Shown here piece after piece: positions 7,258-13,884 of a stretch of 16,571 nucleotides of DNA. Position numbers and translations under genes: made by a program. The first letter of the stretch is position 1; each line of letters starts with the position of its first letter. The stretch lies in assembly GCA_024464195.1 (NCBI GenBank), contig JANHAK010000007.1, positions 1 to 16,571 on the forward strand, written 5' to 3'. This DNA comes from Methanomassiliicoccales archaeon. Lineage in GTDB: Archaea > Thermoplasmatota > Thermoplasmata > Methanomassiliicoccales > JACIVX01. The notes beneath the pieces are model-generated. The model searched no databases, was not told the DNA's origin, and saw nothing but the letters and a program-made list of their open reading frames with translations.

Positions 7258-7725
7258 TCATACAGGTCGATATTTACCAGGTCGAGGTTCGAAGATGATT
7301 CCTGCCGATAAGAATTTTTCAAGCAAAGCCATCGCTTCTTCTTCATCACCGACGACTCGGCATAAGTCCTCCAATGAGAATTCACCAGTTCTCGCGCACA
7401 ATTCCTTTACAAAGACCCTAGCTTGATCTTCGTCATCTCTTGCTTTCGAGGGATTGTAAATTAATTTGGGATGCAATTCGTCGATCCTTTTCCCTTTCTG
7501 TGATATAGAATCTATAGACGCCTCGAGAGCCTCAAGACCGCCCGATGTCTGTTCACTAAGCTTTCGGACCGCCTCTGCGAGCTCCGTCTCAGAATCAGTC
7601 TCAAAATAGATTTTTGTCCTTCTGAGATCGATATGCTTTCCACAGGCTGGACACATCGCTTTTCTTGCGGAAAGATTGACCCCACGAGGCCGGTTGCAGT
7701 TTGGACAGATGACAACGCCGAACAT
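7258..7725 (-). CDS. Single zinc-ribbon protein with C-terminal helical domain, function unknown
   Basis: A 155-residue protein with an N-terminal four-cysteine zinc ribbon (C7, C10, C25, C28), a charged helical middle (about 45-85) and a C-terminal ~45 residues that look like a small winged helix (FSLEDLCRVVGDEEEAMALLEKF). It resembles the short archaeal zinc-ribbon families annotated as DUF1922 or DUF5817; I cannot assign it to either with confidence. The start is ATG 7723-7725, which shares its A with the pdaD stop codon in TGATG, so translation is probably coupled. A longer frame starting further upstream would overlap pdaD and is rejected. Being last in the GTPase-V4R-pdaD cluster, it could bind nucleic acid, but there is no direct evidence. 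Confidence 0.8.
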   Translation of the reverse strand: MFGVVICPNCNRPRGVNLSARKAMCPACGKHIDLRRTKIYFETDSETELAEAVRKLSEQTSGGLEALEASIDSISQKGKRIDELHPKLIYNPSKARDDEDQARVFVKELCARTGEFSLEDLCRVVGDEEEAMALLEKFLSAGIIFEPRPGKYRPV

Positions 7726-8195
7726 CAGTACTCTACAAACACAAGGGCCGCGATGCACGCACCGTAGTGATCCATTGGAACAGACAACTCCTCTATCTTA
7801 TAACGGATCGACTTGAATTCAACGCCTCTCAATTTCGCCATCTCGTGCATTTTCCATTCAAGTACTTCCCTCAGCGCTTTCTTTGTGCCGTGCATATGTC
7901 CTTCTGCCACATACCCGCCTTTCCCATCCTTTCGAAAGCCGTAAGCAATGCCAGCTGAGATCATTTCTCCCTCGCCTCCTCTCATCTGTGCGAGGACGCA
8001 GTGGGTGATCGCTCCCATCGGCAGCGCCCTCTGCGGGACTTGCTTTGCCCCGATTGGGAGGATCGAGGAGACCGACACAATATTCAGCTCTCCAATCTTC
8101 GCTTTCAAAAGGGCCTCATCGAATGCATTAAGGTCCGACACCTTGCTAACCGCGCAACCTGATGTTACAAAGAACTTCTTTGGAATGATTTGCAT
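7725..8195 (-). CDS. pdaD: Pyruvoyl-dependent arginine decarboxylase
   Basis: Converts arginine to agmatine and CO2. In archaea agmatine feeds polyamine synthesis and the agmatidine modification of tRNA-Ile2. The proenzyme cuts itself at a Ser-Ser bond, here S43-S44 within VSVSSILP, leaving a pyruvoyl group on the larger C-terminal chain. The family segments VTSGCAVSK (10-18), LPMGAITHCVLAQ and EGHMHGTKKAL are all present, and the 156-residue length is normal. The start is ATG 8193-8195; an in-frame TTG at 8216 would add seven residues before the conserved IPKKFFVTSG and is less likely. The gap to the upstream V4R-DUF835 gene is 40 bp, and the stop overlaps the next start by one base. A weak A/T-rich element near 8221-8230 could provide its own promoter. 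Confidence 0.95.
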   Translation of the reverse strand: MQIIPKKFFVTSGCAVSKVSDLNAFDEALLKAKIGELNIVSVSSILPIGAKQVPQRALPMGAITHCVLAQMRGGEGEMISAGIAYGFRKDGKGGYVAEGHMHGTKKALREVLEWKMHEMAKLRGVEFKSIRYKIEELSVPMDHYGACIAALVFVEY

Positions 8196-8235
8196 TAAGC
8201 GTCGTATTATTAACAACAGAATTTAAGGATTTCTA

Positions 8236-9183
8236 TCAACTCCTGCGACATTGATCAATGTTCAAGACACGGAGCTCCCTTTCCAGTAATTTTAGATCGC
8301 GAGAGGTCAAGGTTTGAGGGCTAACGGGAAGAAGCAGAATAGAATTAGTGACGGCGACGTTCTCATTAAGCAATTGAACAAACTTGAGAACTTTGACGAA
8401 ATTGCTCTGGCTGATCATATATTCGAGACCAGAAATCAATACGATTCCGCGCTTCGCCGAGTCAAAAAAATTCTTGATTTCGCTGTAAATGAGCGGGATA
8501 TTCGTCGGCTCTCGTGCATACTTGATATCCCTTTCGTACGAAAGCCAGAGTATTATTGAATTTCCGAGATTATACCGAGTTCGTAACTTCTCCGGATACT
8601 CTCTCACTACACACATACCCGGCTTCCCATAAGCGATCTGATCGACGAAGATCTCGAATGCAATTGATGGATCCTCTGATTCAATTAAATACGAATACCC
8701 TTCTTCGAGATTATACTCGGCGGGTGCTCCAGAGATCTTCACTTCTTGTGGTGTGATCATCTCTTCGACCGGTATAAGGACATGGACACAGCACGGACTT
8801 CCTGTTGAGATACATTCTTTCTCATTCGCTTGATAACGGGTCTTCAAAAGGGCACTAACAATTCCGGCAAGATAGCCGCGCGTGAAATCACATTTTCGAC
8901 CGTGTGATGCCTCGATCGACTCTTCGAACGTGATCACGATCTCTCTTTCGGTGATCTCTTCCATAACCATTCTGCTCAATCCTGTTTCTGACCAGAGTTG
9001 TGGTAGAATCTCAGAAAATTCCTCGAAATCCTTTGCTTCAACTTCCAGCTCTCGTACGAGACCCATACCGGCTCTGAATCCGAAGCGTTCCAATGTCTCA
9101 CCAGCAAAGTCCCCTTCGATGAGTTCCAGCTCCTCTCTTAAATCCAATAGCGAAGAGCCTGGCAATACATAAAAAGGCTTCAA
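8236..9183 (-). CDS. V4R domain + DUF835 domain protein
   Basis: A 315-residue soluble protein. Residues ~24-136 form a V4R (4-vinyl reductase) domain, with FAGETLERFGFRAGMGLV near its start and the cysteine-containing CDFTRGYLAGIVSALL (C98) and CISTGSPCC (C124, C131, C132) at its end. Residues ~160-300 form DUF835, seen as YLIESEDPSIAFEIF, KPGMCVVREYPEKLR, GIVLISGLEYMISQ and LLPVSPQTL. V4R is a likely small-ligand-binding fold and is related to Bet3-type TRAPP subunits. The TTG start at 9181-9183 overlaps the GTPase stop as TTGA, and a GGAGG 7 nt upstream supports it. The four-base overlap means the GTPase and this protein are made together; partnership is inferred. Confidence 0.85.
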   Translation of the reverse strand: MKPFYVLPGSSLLDLREELELIEGDFAGETLERFGFRAGMGLVRELEVEAKDFEEFSEILPQLWSETGLSRMVMEEITEREIVITFEESIEASHGRKCDFTRGYLAGIVSALLKTRYQANEKECISTGSPCCVHVLIPVEEMITPQEVKISGAPAEYNLEEGYSYLIESEDPSIAFEIFVDQIAYGKPGMCVVREYPEKLRTRYNLGNSIILWLSYERDIKYAREPTNIPLIYSEIKNFFDSAKRGIVLISGLEYMISQSNFVKVLKFVQLLNENVAVTNSILLLPVSPQTLTSRDLKLLERELRVLNIDQCRRS

Positions 9184-9692
9184 TCAACCCCCTCCATCAG
9201 CGCTTTACCTAGGCGAATGAATGCTTCTTGAACACCTTCGCCAGTTTTCGCACTCGTTTTTACAAACCCCTGACCAAGCCTGTCCCCGATCTCTGCAAGT
9301 ATCGCATCAGAGACCTTACCTTCAAGATCATTCTTATTCGCAATCGGCAAAACTGGAACGGAGCCAACAACCGCGAGGAAATCGTCTCGCCACCCAATTA
9401 AGTTCCTTATTGTTTCTTCCCTTGTTAAATCACAAACGAGCAGCGCTCCGTTTGCTCCTTTATAATACGCATGATGAAGCGTCTTGTGCGTTTTCTGACC
9501 GAGAATATCCCATATCATCATGGTGAGCTCGATTTGTCCTAGATCAAGAACTTTCTTTGTCACTTTTGTGCCGAAACTCGTGAGATATTCATCGCTGAAG
9601 AAATCGAATACGAACCTACGAACCAGACTTGTCTTTCCTACGCCACCATCGCCCAGTAAGCAGATTTTACGGATGAATTTTCTTTTTTCCAT
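9180..9692 (-). CDS. Rab/Ras-like small GTPase
   Basis: A 170-residue single-domain GTPase with every G motif: GDGGVGKT (14-21, P-loop), T42 in the switch I region, WDILGQ (D62, G65, Q66, with the Ras-type glutamine), NKND (119-122) and TSAK (146-149). It lacks a C-terminal cysteine for lipid attachment (it ends MEGVD), so it is cytosolic or held by a partner. It probably acts as a GTP-dependent switch. The downstream V4R-DUF835 gene overlaps it by four bases and is the obvious candidate effector or exchange factor. The ATG at 9690-9692 is preceded by a TATA-like element about 32 bp upstream, making this the first gene of a four-gene minus-strand cluster. Confidence 0.93.
   Translation of the reverse strand: MEKRKFIRKICLLGDGGVGKTSLVRRFVFDFFSDEYLTSFGTKVTKKVLDLGQIELTMMIWDILGQKTHKTLHHAYYKGANGALLVCDLTREETIRNLIGWRDDFLAVVGSVPVLPIANKNDLEGKVSDAILAEIGDRLGQGFVKTSAKTGEGVQEAFIRLGKALMEGVD
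9191..9195 (-). promoter_or_regulatory. Shine-Dalgarno for the TTG start of the V4R-DUF835 gene
   Basis: GGAGG on the minus strand, within the last codons of the GTPase gene, is 7 nt before the TTG. It fixes the overlapping start. Confidence 0.65.
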
Positions 9693-9719
9693 GACAATTG
9701 AATCGATATCCGTACCTCG

Positions 9720-9728
9720 CTATTTAAT
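9720..9728 (-). promoter_or_regulatory. TATA box of the GTPase-V4R-pdaD cluster
   Basis: Minus-strand CATTAAATAG is centred about 32 bp upstream of the GTPase ATG, predicting a leader of about 5-10 nt. Confidence 0.45.
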
Positions 9729-9810
9729 GATTGACTGTGAATTGAAAACTCCAGCTGAACCTCGGTAATGCGCTTAAAAATAAAATGGAGAGAAGCTCGA
9801 GATCCGATTG

Positions 9811-10578
9811 TCAACCGTAAATAAGGGATTCGTCTCCGATCTTTCTTGGTTGTCTCATGCTCTCGAGCGCCGCTTTCATTTGCTGCTCGATCTGCTCTGC
9901 CTCTTTATATAGCGGTTCGGGATCAAGCTTCAATTCTGGGAGCATTTTCGCAACAATCTCAAGAAGTCGCGCAGCTCCTCTCGCATCAGGATAATCGAGC
10001 CGCGCCGGACCAAGTAAGCAAATCACATCGATGCCGAGGCGTTCTCCTTCATATAGCAAGACGCCAGAAATACCGGAAACCATTCCCTCTTTCATCTCTT
10101 TGACGCCGTATTTTTCCAGCATTTCGCGCGTTCGTAGTGTACTCGCAACGCCATAGATCGGTACCTCTCCTGCAATCTCACCAACATTGATGCCCTCGAG
10201 GGTGAGAATTGTATCAATTTCCTTTTCCTTACACCATTGAAGTATTAGATCTGCAACAGGCTTGATGAGATCAGGTCGCGGAATAAACTCAGACATAATC
10301 ACAACGAGCTGGTCGCATCGAACCCCATCGTCGCATGCCCTTTCTCCGGCGTAAATGCGAACTGGAGAGGAAGGGATACCGTCATGGATGATCGTATACG
10401 GAGGGAAATCCTTGGAGATCATTGTAGCGATTCGCTCGAGCTTCATCGTCCTCGAGACGAAATTCGCAGCAATTGAACCAACAAGCCCGACGCTCGGAAA
10501 CCCAACAACGGCCATCGCCTTTGGATATTTGCCGTATTTGTATTCATTGATGAAAGGGTCTGGCTCCATAATCGTCAT
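9811..10578 (-). CDS. PAC2-family proteasome assembly chaperone with HbYX tail
   Basis: A 255-residue PAC2-family protein (archaeal PbaA/PbaB type; COG2047-like). Diagnostic segments are VVGFPSVGLVGSIAANFV (24-41), TILTLEGINVGE, YGVASTLRTREML and GISGVLLYEGERLGIDVICLL. The C-terminal ~40 residues form a charged helix (LYKEAEQIEQQMKAALESM) and a flexible tail ending Ile-Tyr-Gly. This is an HbYX motif, the signal by which proteasome activators and archaeal PbaA dock on the 20S alpha ring. It probably assists assembly or serves as an ATP-independent proteasome partner. The start is ATG 10576-10578, preceded by GAAGGG; a second in-frame ATG lies three codons on. It is transcribed alone from a divergent intergenic region. 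Confidence 0.88.
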   Translation of the reverse strand: MTIMEPDPFINEYKYGKYPKAMAVVGFPSVGLVGSIAANFVSRTMKLERIATMISKDFPPYTIIHDGIPSSPVRIYAGERACDDGVRCDQLVVIMSEFIPRPDLIKPVADLILQWCKEKEIDTILTLEGINVGEIAGEVPIYGVASTLRTREMLEKYGVKEMKEGMVSGISGVLLYEGERLGIDVICLLGPARLDYPDARGAARLLEIVAKMLPELKLDPEPLYKEAEQIEQQMKAALESMRQPRKIGDESLIYG

Positions 10579-10608
10579 TCCCTTCTTTCAATAAAGAATG
10601 CGTTCCTA

Positions 10609-10617
10609 CTTAATTCT
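10609..10617 (-). promoter_or_regulatory. TATA-like box of the PAC2 gene
   Basis: Minus-strand AGAATTAAG is about 35 bp upstream of ATG 10578. It is a weak match, chosen by distance. Confidence 0.35.
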
Positions 10618-10633
10618 TGCCGTTTCTGAAGGG

Positions 10634-10647
10634 AGAGCGATCGCTCT
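10634..10647. repeat. Perfect 14-bp palindrome, candidate operator
   Basis: AGAGCGATCGCTCT is its own reverse complement with no spacer. It lies about 20 bp upstream of the PAC2 TATA-like box, where an activator or repressor could bind. Confidence 0.5.
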
Positions 10648-10699
10648 TGATCATTTTTGAAAAGTTGCTCGACGTCAGAATATTTCTAAAATTGATCTC

Positions 10700-10708
10700 T
10701 TATATAAT
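10700..10708. promoter_or_regulatory. Strong TATA box inside the divergent region
   Basis: TTATATAAT is the best box A match in the region. On the plus strand it would start RNA near 10730, 60 nt before a possible 32-codon ORF and 210 nt before the M16 start. The element is nearly symmetric, so minus-strand use is possible. Confidence 0.4.
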
Positions 10709-10788
10709 TTGTTCCAGATGCCGTACCAGTCGACGATTCTGTAATTTCTTATGAATGAGAAAGATCCAACATCGATTTCTTAGAAGGT

Positions 10789-10887
10789 ATGCCATTTTTT
10801 GACTTTGCGTATCAAGAATTTTTTGGAGAAAAACATCTCATTTTTTCCAAAACTTACCGTTCGGAAATAAACCACCTTATTTTTTGA
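10789..10887 (+). CDS. Possible 32-residue small or leader ORF
   Basis: ATG 10789 follows AGAAGG, a weak SD, and reads 32 codons to TGA 10885-10887. The peptide begins MPFFDFAYQEFF and is rich in aromatic residues, with no known motif. It lies between a strong TATA box and the M16 peptidase gene, and a 12-bp hairpin is inside its reading frame. It could be a leader peptide or a chance ORF; the A/T-rich sequence makes chance a serious alternative. Confidence 0.22.
   Translation: MPFFDFAYQEFFGEKHLIFSKTYRSEINHLIF
10821..10852. repeat. 12-bp hairpin with 8-nt loop
   Basis: TTTTGGAGAAAA (10821-10832) pairs with TTTTTTCCAAAA (10841-10852), with one G-U pair. It lies about 90 nt before the M16 gene and inside the possible small ORF. 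Confidence 0.6.
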
Positions 10888-10894
10888 ATCGTTA

Positions 10895-10910
10895 GGCTTT
10901 TCGAAAAGTC
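10895..10910. repeat. Palindrome just upstream of the M16 gene, candidate operator
   Basis: CTTTTCGAAAAG (10897-10908) is a perfect 12-bp palindrome, and the flanking bases extend it to 16 bp with one G-T position. It ends 31 bp before the GTG start, where a box A would be expected, so a bound protein could block transcription. Confidence 0.5.
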
Positions 10911-10939
10911 TAAACGCAAGTTAATGTTCTTCCACTTCT

Positions 10940-12217
10940 GTGTATGGAAAGAAAGTATCACTTCATTACACTCCTGAAAGGATTCCCGTTGTTATCGAGG
11001 AGAGGCCATACGCAAGAACCGTGGCACTCTCAATCTACATTACAGCAGGATCTAGAGATGAGCCAAGAGGTCGGGAAGGTATTGCCCATCTGCTCGAACA
11101 TGTGATGTTCAAGGGAACCAAGAACATGACGTCAAAAGAAACTTCCGAACTCATTGAAGCGGCTGGAGGTGAACTTAACGGTTATACAGGTAAGGAGATG
11201 ACATGTTACTATGCCGTAACCCTTTCCGAGACTGTCGAAACAGCCCAGAATATACTTGCAGACACACTTCTCAATCCGTTGTTGGAAAAGGATGCGATTG
11301 AAATCGAGAAAAATGTAGTCGCTGATGAAATCAGAATGCTTCAAGATGAGCCGGATGATTATATTCATTACCTCTTAACCCGTGCGATCTGGGACGGACA
11401 TCCGATGGCGTTTTCTGAGGCGGGTGAAATCGATGGCGTTAATCCAATTTCAGAAAAGGATCTGAGGGAGTTTTACGAGAGATTCTACCGACCGTCTAAT
11501 TTTGTCATCACCGCGTGTGGAAACGTTAAAGACCAGAAGATTTTGAAGTGGGCTACAGAAAGTTTTGATGAGGGGGCGACGCGAAGTTCAACAAAGAATC
11601 GGTCACCGCCGACTCCCAGATCATGTGTTGAATTATTCCCTCGAAAGGGTGAACAAACATACGTTGGAATCGGTTTTCCAGGATACTTTGCTGGGCACCC
11701 GAATCGATTTGCTCAAACCCTTCTTAGCGCTATTCTCGGTGGTGGTACGAGCTCAAGACTCTATCAGAACGTCAGAGAAAAGAGGGGGCTCGTATACTCA
11801 ATTTACACAACTTCGCAGCCCTATAGCGATTGCGGACTTTTCGGAATCTTTTTCTCCGCCAAATCATCTAAAACCGAAATTGTTTGCAGAACTGTCGCAG
11901 AGGAATTAAGCAAGATCAAGAAGGAAGGTCTGGAAAAAGATGAATTAATGAGGGCAAAGCGCTTTATTAAGGGGATGCTCGTGAGGAAACTCGAATCGAC
12001 GGAATCGAGAATGTTTCATCTGGGAGAATTCTTCGTATTGACAGGAAAAATTCCGACCGAAGCTGAGATCCTATCAAGTCTCGAGAAAATTACAGAAGAA
12101 GACATCGCGCAAACAGCAGAAAAACTGCTCGATCGAAGCAAGACTTGCATTGCAATTTACGGATCTTTAGATGATGAAAGGAAAACTCAAGCAGGAATTG
12201 ATTGTCTTGATTTTTAG
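10940..12217 (+). CDS. M16-family zinc peptidase
   Basis: A 425-residue protein with the inverted zinc motif HxxEH (H50, E53, H54) in IAHLLEHVMFKGT. The third ligand is E130, 76 residues on within VVADEIRM, matching the family spacing. The inactive-like second domain carries the conserved R/Y segment SSRLYQNVREKRGLVYSI. This is the short M16B type, which works as a dimer forming a closed chamber that degrades peptides. No second M16 gene is adjacent, so a homodimer is likely. No signal peptide or membrane segment is visible, so it should be cytoplasmic. The start is GTG 10940, since the ATG at 10944 is out of frame; no SD is visible. M16B is much commoner in bacteria, so ancient transfer is possible. 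It converges on the hydrogenase protease gene with an 18-bp gap. Confidence 0.92.
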   Translation: MYGKKVSLHYTPERIPVVIEERPYARTVALSIYITAGSRDEPRGREGIAHLLEHVMFKGTKNMTSKETSELIEAAGGELNGYTGKEMTCYYAVTLSETVETAQNILADTLLNPLLEKDAIEIEKNVVADEIRMLQDEPDDYIHYLLTRAIWDGHPMAFSEAGEIDGVNPISEKDLREFYERFYRPSNFVITACGNVKDQKILKWATESFDEGATRSSTKNRSPPTPRSCVELFPRKGEQTYVGIGFPGYFAGHPNRFAQTLLSAILGGGTSSRLYQNVREKRGLVYSIYTTSQPYSDCGLFGIFFSAKSSKTEIVCRTVAEELSKIKKEGLEKDELMRAKRFIKGMLVRKLESTESRMFHLGEFFVLTGKIPTEAEILSSLEKITEEDIAQTAEKLLDRSKTCIAIYGSLDDERKTQAGIDCLDF

Positions 12218-12235
12218 ATTCTAATCTTACTGCAA

Positions 12236-12718
12236 TTATTTTTGCTTGCCAGCTAGCTGGAGAACGATTTCGACCGCCTTAGGTATCGCCTTCTCTACCT
12301 CTGGTGAAATCCTTTCACCGATCGTTCGCGTATCGATGACTTCAATTGCCACAAACGAAATGTATTTCGGCATTCTCAGCGGCTCCAGCATTTTTCCCAG
12401 TTCGATTGCCGTCGCGATATTGACATCGTGAGGATTCGCGCCATGCACCGTCGACGCAAAATTTTCTTCTGAAAGAATGAAAATCGATCCTGGCGGTTTC
12501 ATCTTTGTCACGATACCGTCGACAATGATCACCCTTTCGTGATCTAACATCATCTCAATAAGGTCCAATCCGCTCGTACTTGCTTCCTTCACTTCTACAT
12601 CTTCTAGATGAAGAGAGGCAATTCGTTCGACAACCCGCAGGCCAACGGAATCATCAGAAACGATAGGACTTCCGATACCGAGAACGAGAATTGGCTTTTT
12701 AGTTTCGCTCGAAACCAT
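12236..12718 (-). CDS. Hydrogenase maturation protease (HycI/HybD family, A31/M52)
   Basis: A nickel-dependent endopeptidase that removes the C-terminal tail of a [NiFe]-hydrogenase large subunit after metal insertion. The family signature GxGNxxxxDDxxG is present as GIGSPIVSDDSVG (14-26), with serine in place of the usual asparagine. Likely metal ligands by comparison with HybD are D23, D67 (VDGI) and H97 (ANPHD). STSGLDLIEML and the C-terminal SPEVEKAIPKAVEIVL are also typical. The length is 160 residues from ATG 12716-12718; a TTG at 12727 would add three residues. No hydrogenase subunit is in this window, so its client, perhaps an F420-reducing or Mvh-type enzyme, must be encoded elsewhere. 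Confidence 0.88.
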   Translation of the reverse strand: MVSSETKKPILVLGIGSPIVSDDSVGLRVVERIASLHLEDVEVKEASTSGLDLIEMMLDHERVIIVDGIVTKMKPPGSIFILSEENFASTVHGANPHDVNIATAIELGKMLEPLRMPKYISFVAIEVIDTRTIGERISPEVEKAIPKAVEIVLQLAGKQK

Positions 12719-12953
12719 TTTTATCAATCATGAATTCCGACCTCGCACTTTTAGATTACGGTTTCGAAATTGATAATAATTGACGATAGGGCAACATGTG
12801 ACGGAAGCCAAGAGATTTGGCATGGTATCATAGAAATAGACGATTTATAGATATACGCCTTCAATCCTTGGATCGTGAAGTCCATGTCAGATTGGTCAAA
12901 AAAATTATTGATAAGTAAAGAAACAGATGACCGACGATAACTCCATCACAGTC

Positions 12954-12962
12954 ATCTATATG
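12954..12962 (+). promoter_or_regulatory. TATA box of the LysR/ModE-like regulator
   Basis: TCTATATGC is centred about 31 bp before ATG 12989. An AGGA 6 nt before the ATG may serve as SD. The rest of the 270-bp region holds only a 5-bp inverted repeat GCCAA/TTGGC (12807-12821) and another A/T-rich element near 12842-12857. Confidence 0.45.
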
Positions 12963-12988
12963 CTCACATAGGTCGATAGGAACGGCGT

Positions 12989-13867
12989 ATGAAAATCGAA
13001 CCTCGGGTATCGCTCATCGTCAACGGCGCGCATGTCACACCGAGAGTACTTGAAGTTCTCGTGGCGATTTTGCAAGAGGGGAGTCAGAAAAAAGCGGCTG
13101 AGACGCTTGGCATCTCAGTACCTGTCCTGCATCGTTACATCAAAAAACTAGAGAAAAGCGTCGGAACTGCCATTATGAAGACCACGCCTATTGGAACAGA
13201 GCTCACCGACGAGGGAGAACAACTCGTGATGGAGTACATGGCTCTGAAGTCAAAGCTCAAACGTTCGAATCGTATTGTGGTCGGTGGGACAATAATCACT
13301 GAGGATTTGCTGCTTTGGGCATTGACAAATTTTGATAAAGAGGGTACCATCGATCTCATCATTTCCGATGATGAACGAAACATCAAAGACTTCGAAGCTG
13401 GATTAATGGATCTCGTCATCCTCGACGATCCACTTTATATCTACGATCTGGAAAACATTATATGGGAAGAAATAGGGGAGGATAGATTAATCCACGTAAA
13501 CCGTGGGACTTACTACCTGAAATTCAAATACGGCGCACAGCGGATCGGTTTCAAACATTTAGAAAACACCGGAATAGCGTATCAAATCAAGGGAATTACA
13601 AGGTATCTTCCAGCACTCATCCAATCGCCGTTTAGCTTTTTCATTAACGAGAGTCTCCTTACGAAAAAGGGGTTGAAGATCAAGAGCGCGACGCCACCAG
13701 ATCTCCTCACTCATAAAATTATTGTGATCTATAGAGATGATAAAGAGGAAATTCTGCGCCTCGTCAAGGAGCTGTCAAGACAAAAAAAATCGAGAGGAGA
13801 CCATTTACCAAAAAAGGTAAATGGTGAACAATCTTTCCATATCCATTATATAAGAGAAAGAACGTGA
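12989..13867 (+). CDS. LysR/ModE-type winged-helix transcription regulator
   Basis: A 292-residue protein. Residues ~15-80 are a LysR/ModE-type winged helix, with the helix-turn-helix at SQKKAAETLGISVPVLHRYIKKLEK and a wing ending LTDEGEQLV. Residues ~95-265 look like a periplasmic-binding-type effector domain, starting IVVGGTIITEDLLLWAL, in which a ligand would be sensed. The last ~25 residues are polar and low in conservation signals, and their DNA contains a 26-bp dyad and a TATA box (see those entries). The stop precedes hdrC by 17 nt, on the same strand. It is a natural candidate to control hdrCB, and possibly itself. The ligand and direction of regulation are unknown. Confidence 0.8.
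   Translation: MKIEPRVSLIVNGAHVTPRVLEVLVAILQEGSQKKAAETLGISVPVLHRYIKKLEKSVGTAIMKTTPIGTELTDEGEQLVMEYMALKSKLKRSNRIVVGGTIITEDLLLWALTNFDKEGTIDLIISDDERNIKDFEAGLMDLVILDDPLYIYDLENIIWEEIGEDRLIHVNRGTYYLKFKYGAQRIGFKHLENTGIAYQIKGITRYLPALIQSPFSFFINESLLTKKGLKIKSATPPDLLTHKIIVIYRDDKEEILRLVKELSRQKKSRGDHLPKKVNGEQSFHIHYIRERT
13800..13825. repeat. Perfect 10-bp inverted repeat inside regulator 3' end, candidate hdr operator
   Basis: ACCATTTACC (13800-13809), six A, GGTAAATGGT (13816-13825). The dyad ends 19 bp before the hdrC TATA box. This placement suits an operator, though in RNA it would also form a stable hairpin. Confidence 0.6.
13845..13854 (+). promoter_or_regulatory. TATA box of hdrC, inside the regulator coding sequence
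   Basis: ATTATATAAG is a near-consensus box A centred about 36 bp before the hdrC ATG at 13885. RNA would start near 13874, leaving a ~10-nt leader that just includes the SD. Confidence 0.6.
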
Positions 13868-13874
13868 TTTTGGC

Positions 13875-13881
13875 AGGTGAT
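13875..13881 (+). promoter_or_regulatory. Shine-Dalgarno fixing the hdrC start
   Basis: AGGTGAT matches the anti-SD and sits 3 nt before ATG 13885. The longer frame start at 13864 would lie upstream of this site and is rejected. Confidence 0.65.
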
Positions 13882-13884
13882 GAA

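Larger units (their letters stand above)
10579..10939. other. 361-bp divergent regulatory region between PAC2 and M16 genes
   Basis: It holds the promoters of both neighbours and more structure than they need: a 14-bp perfect palindrome, a strong internal TATA box, a possible 32-codon ORF containing a 12-bp hairpin, and a 12-bp palindrome just before the M16 gene. Each is listed separately. Confidence 0.6.
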
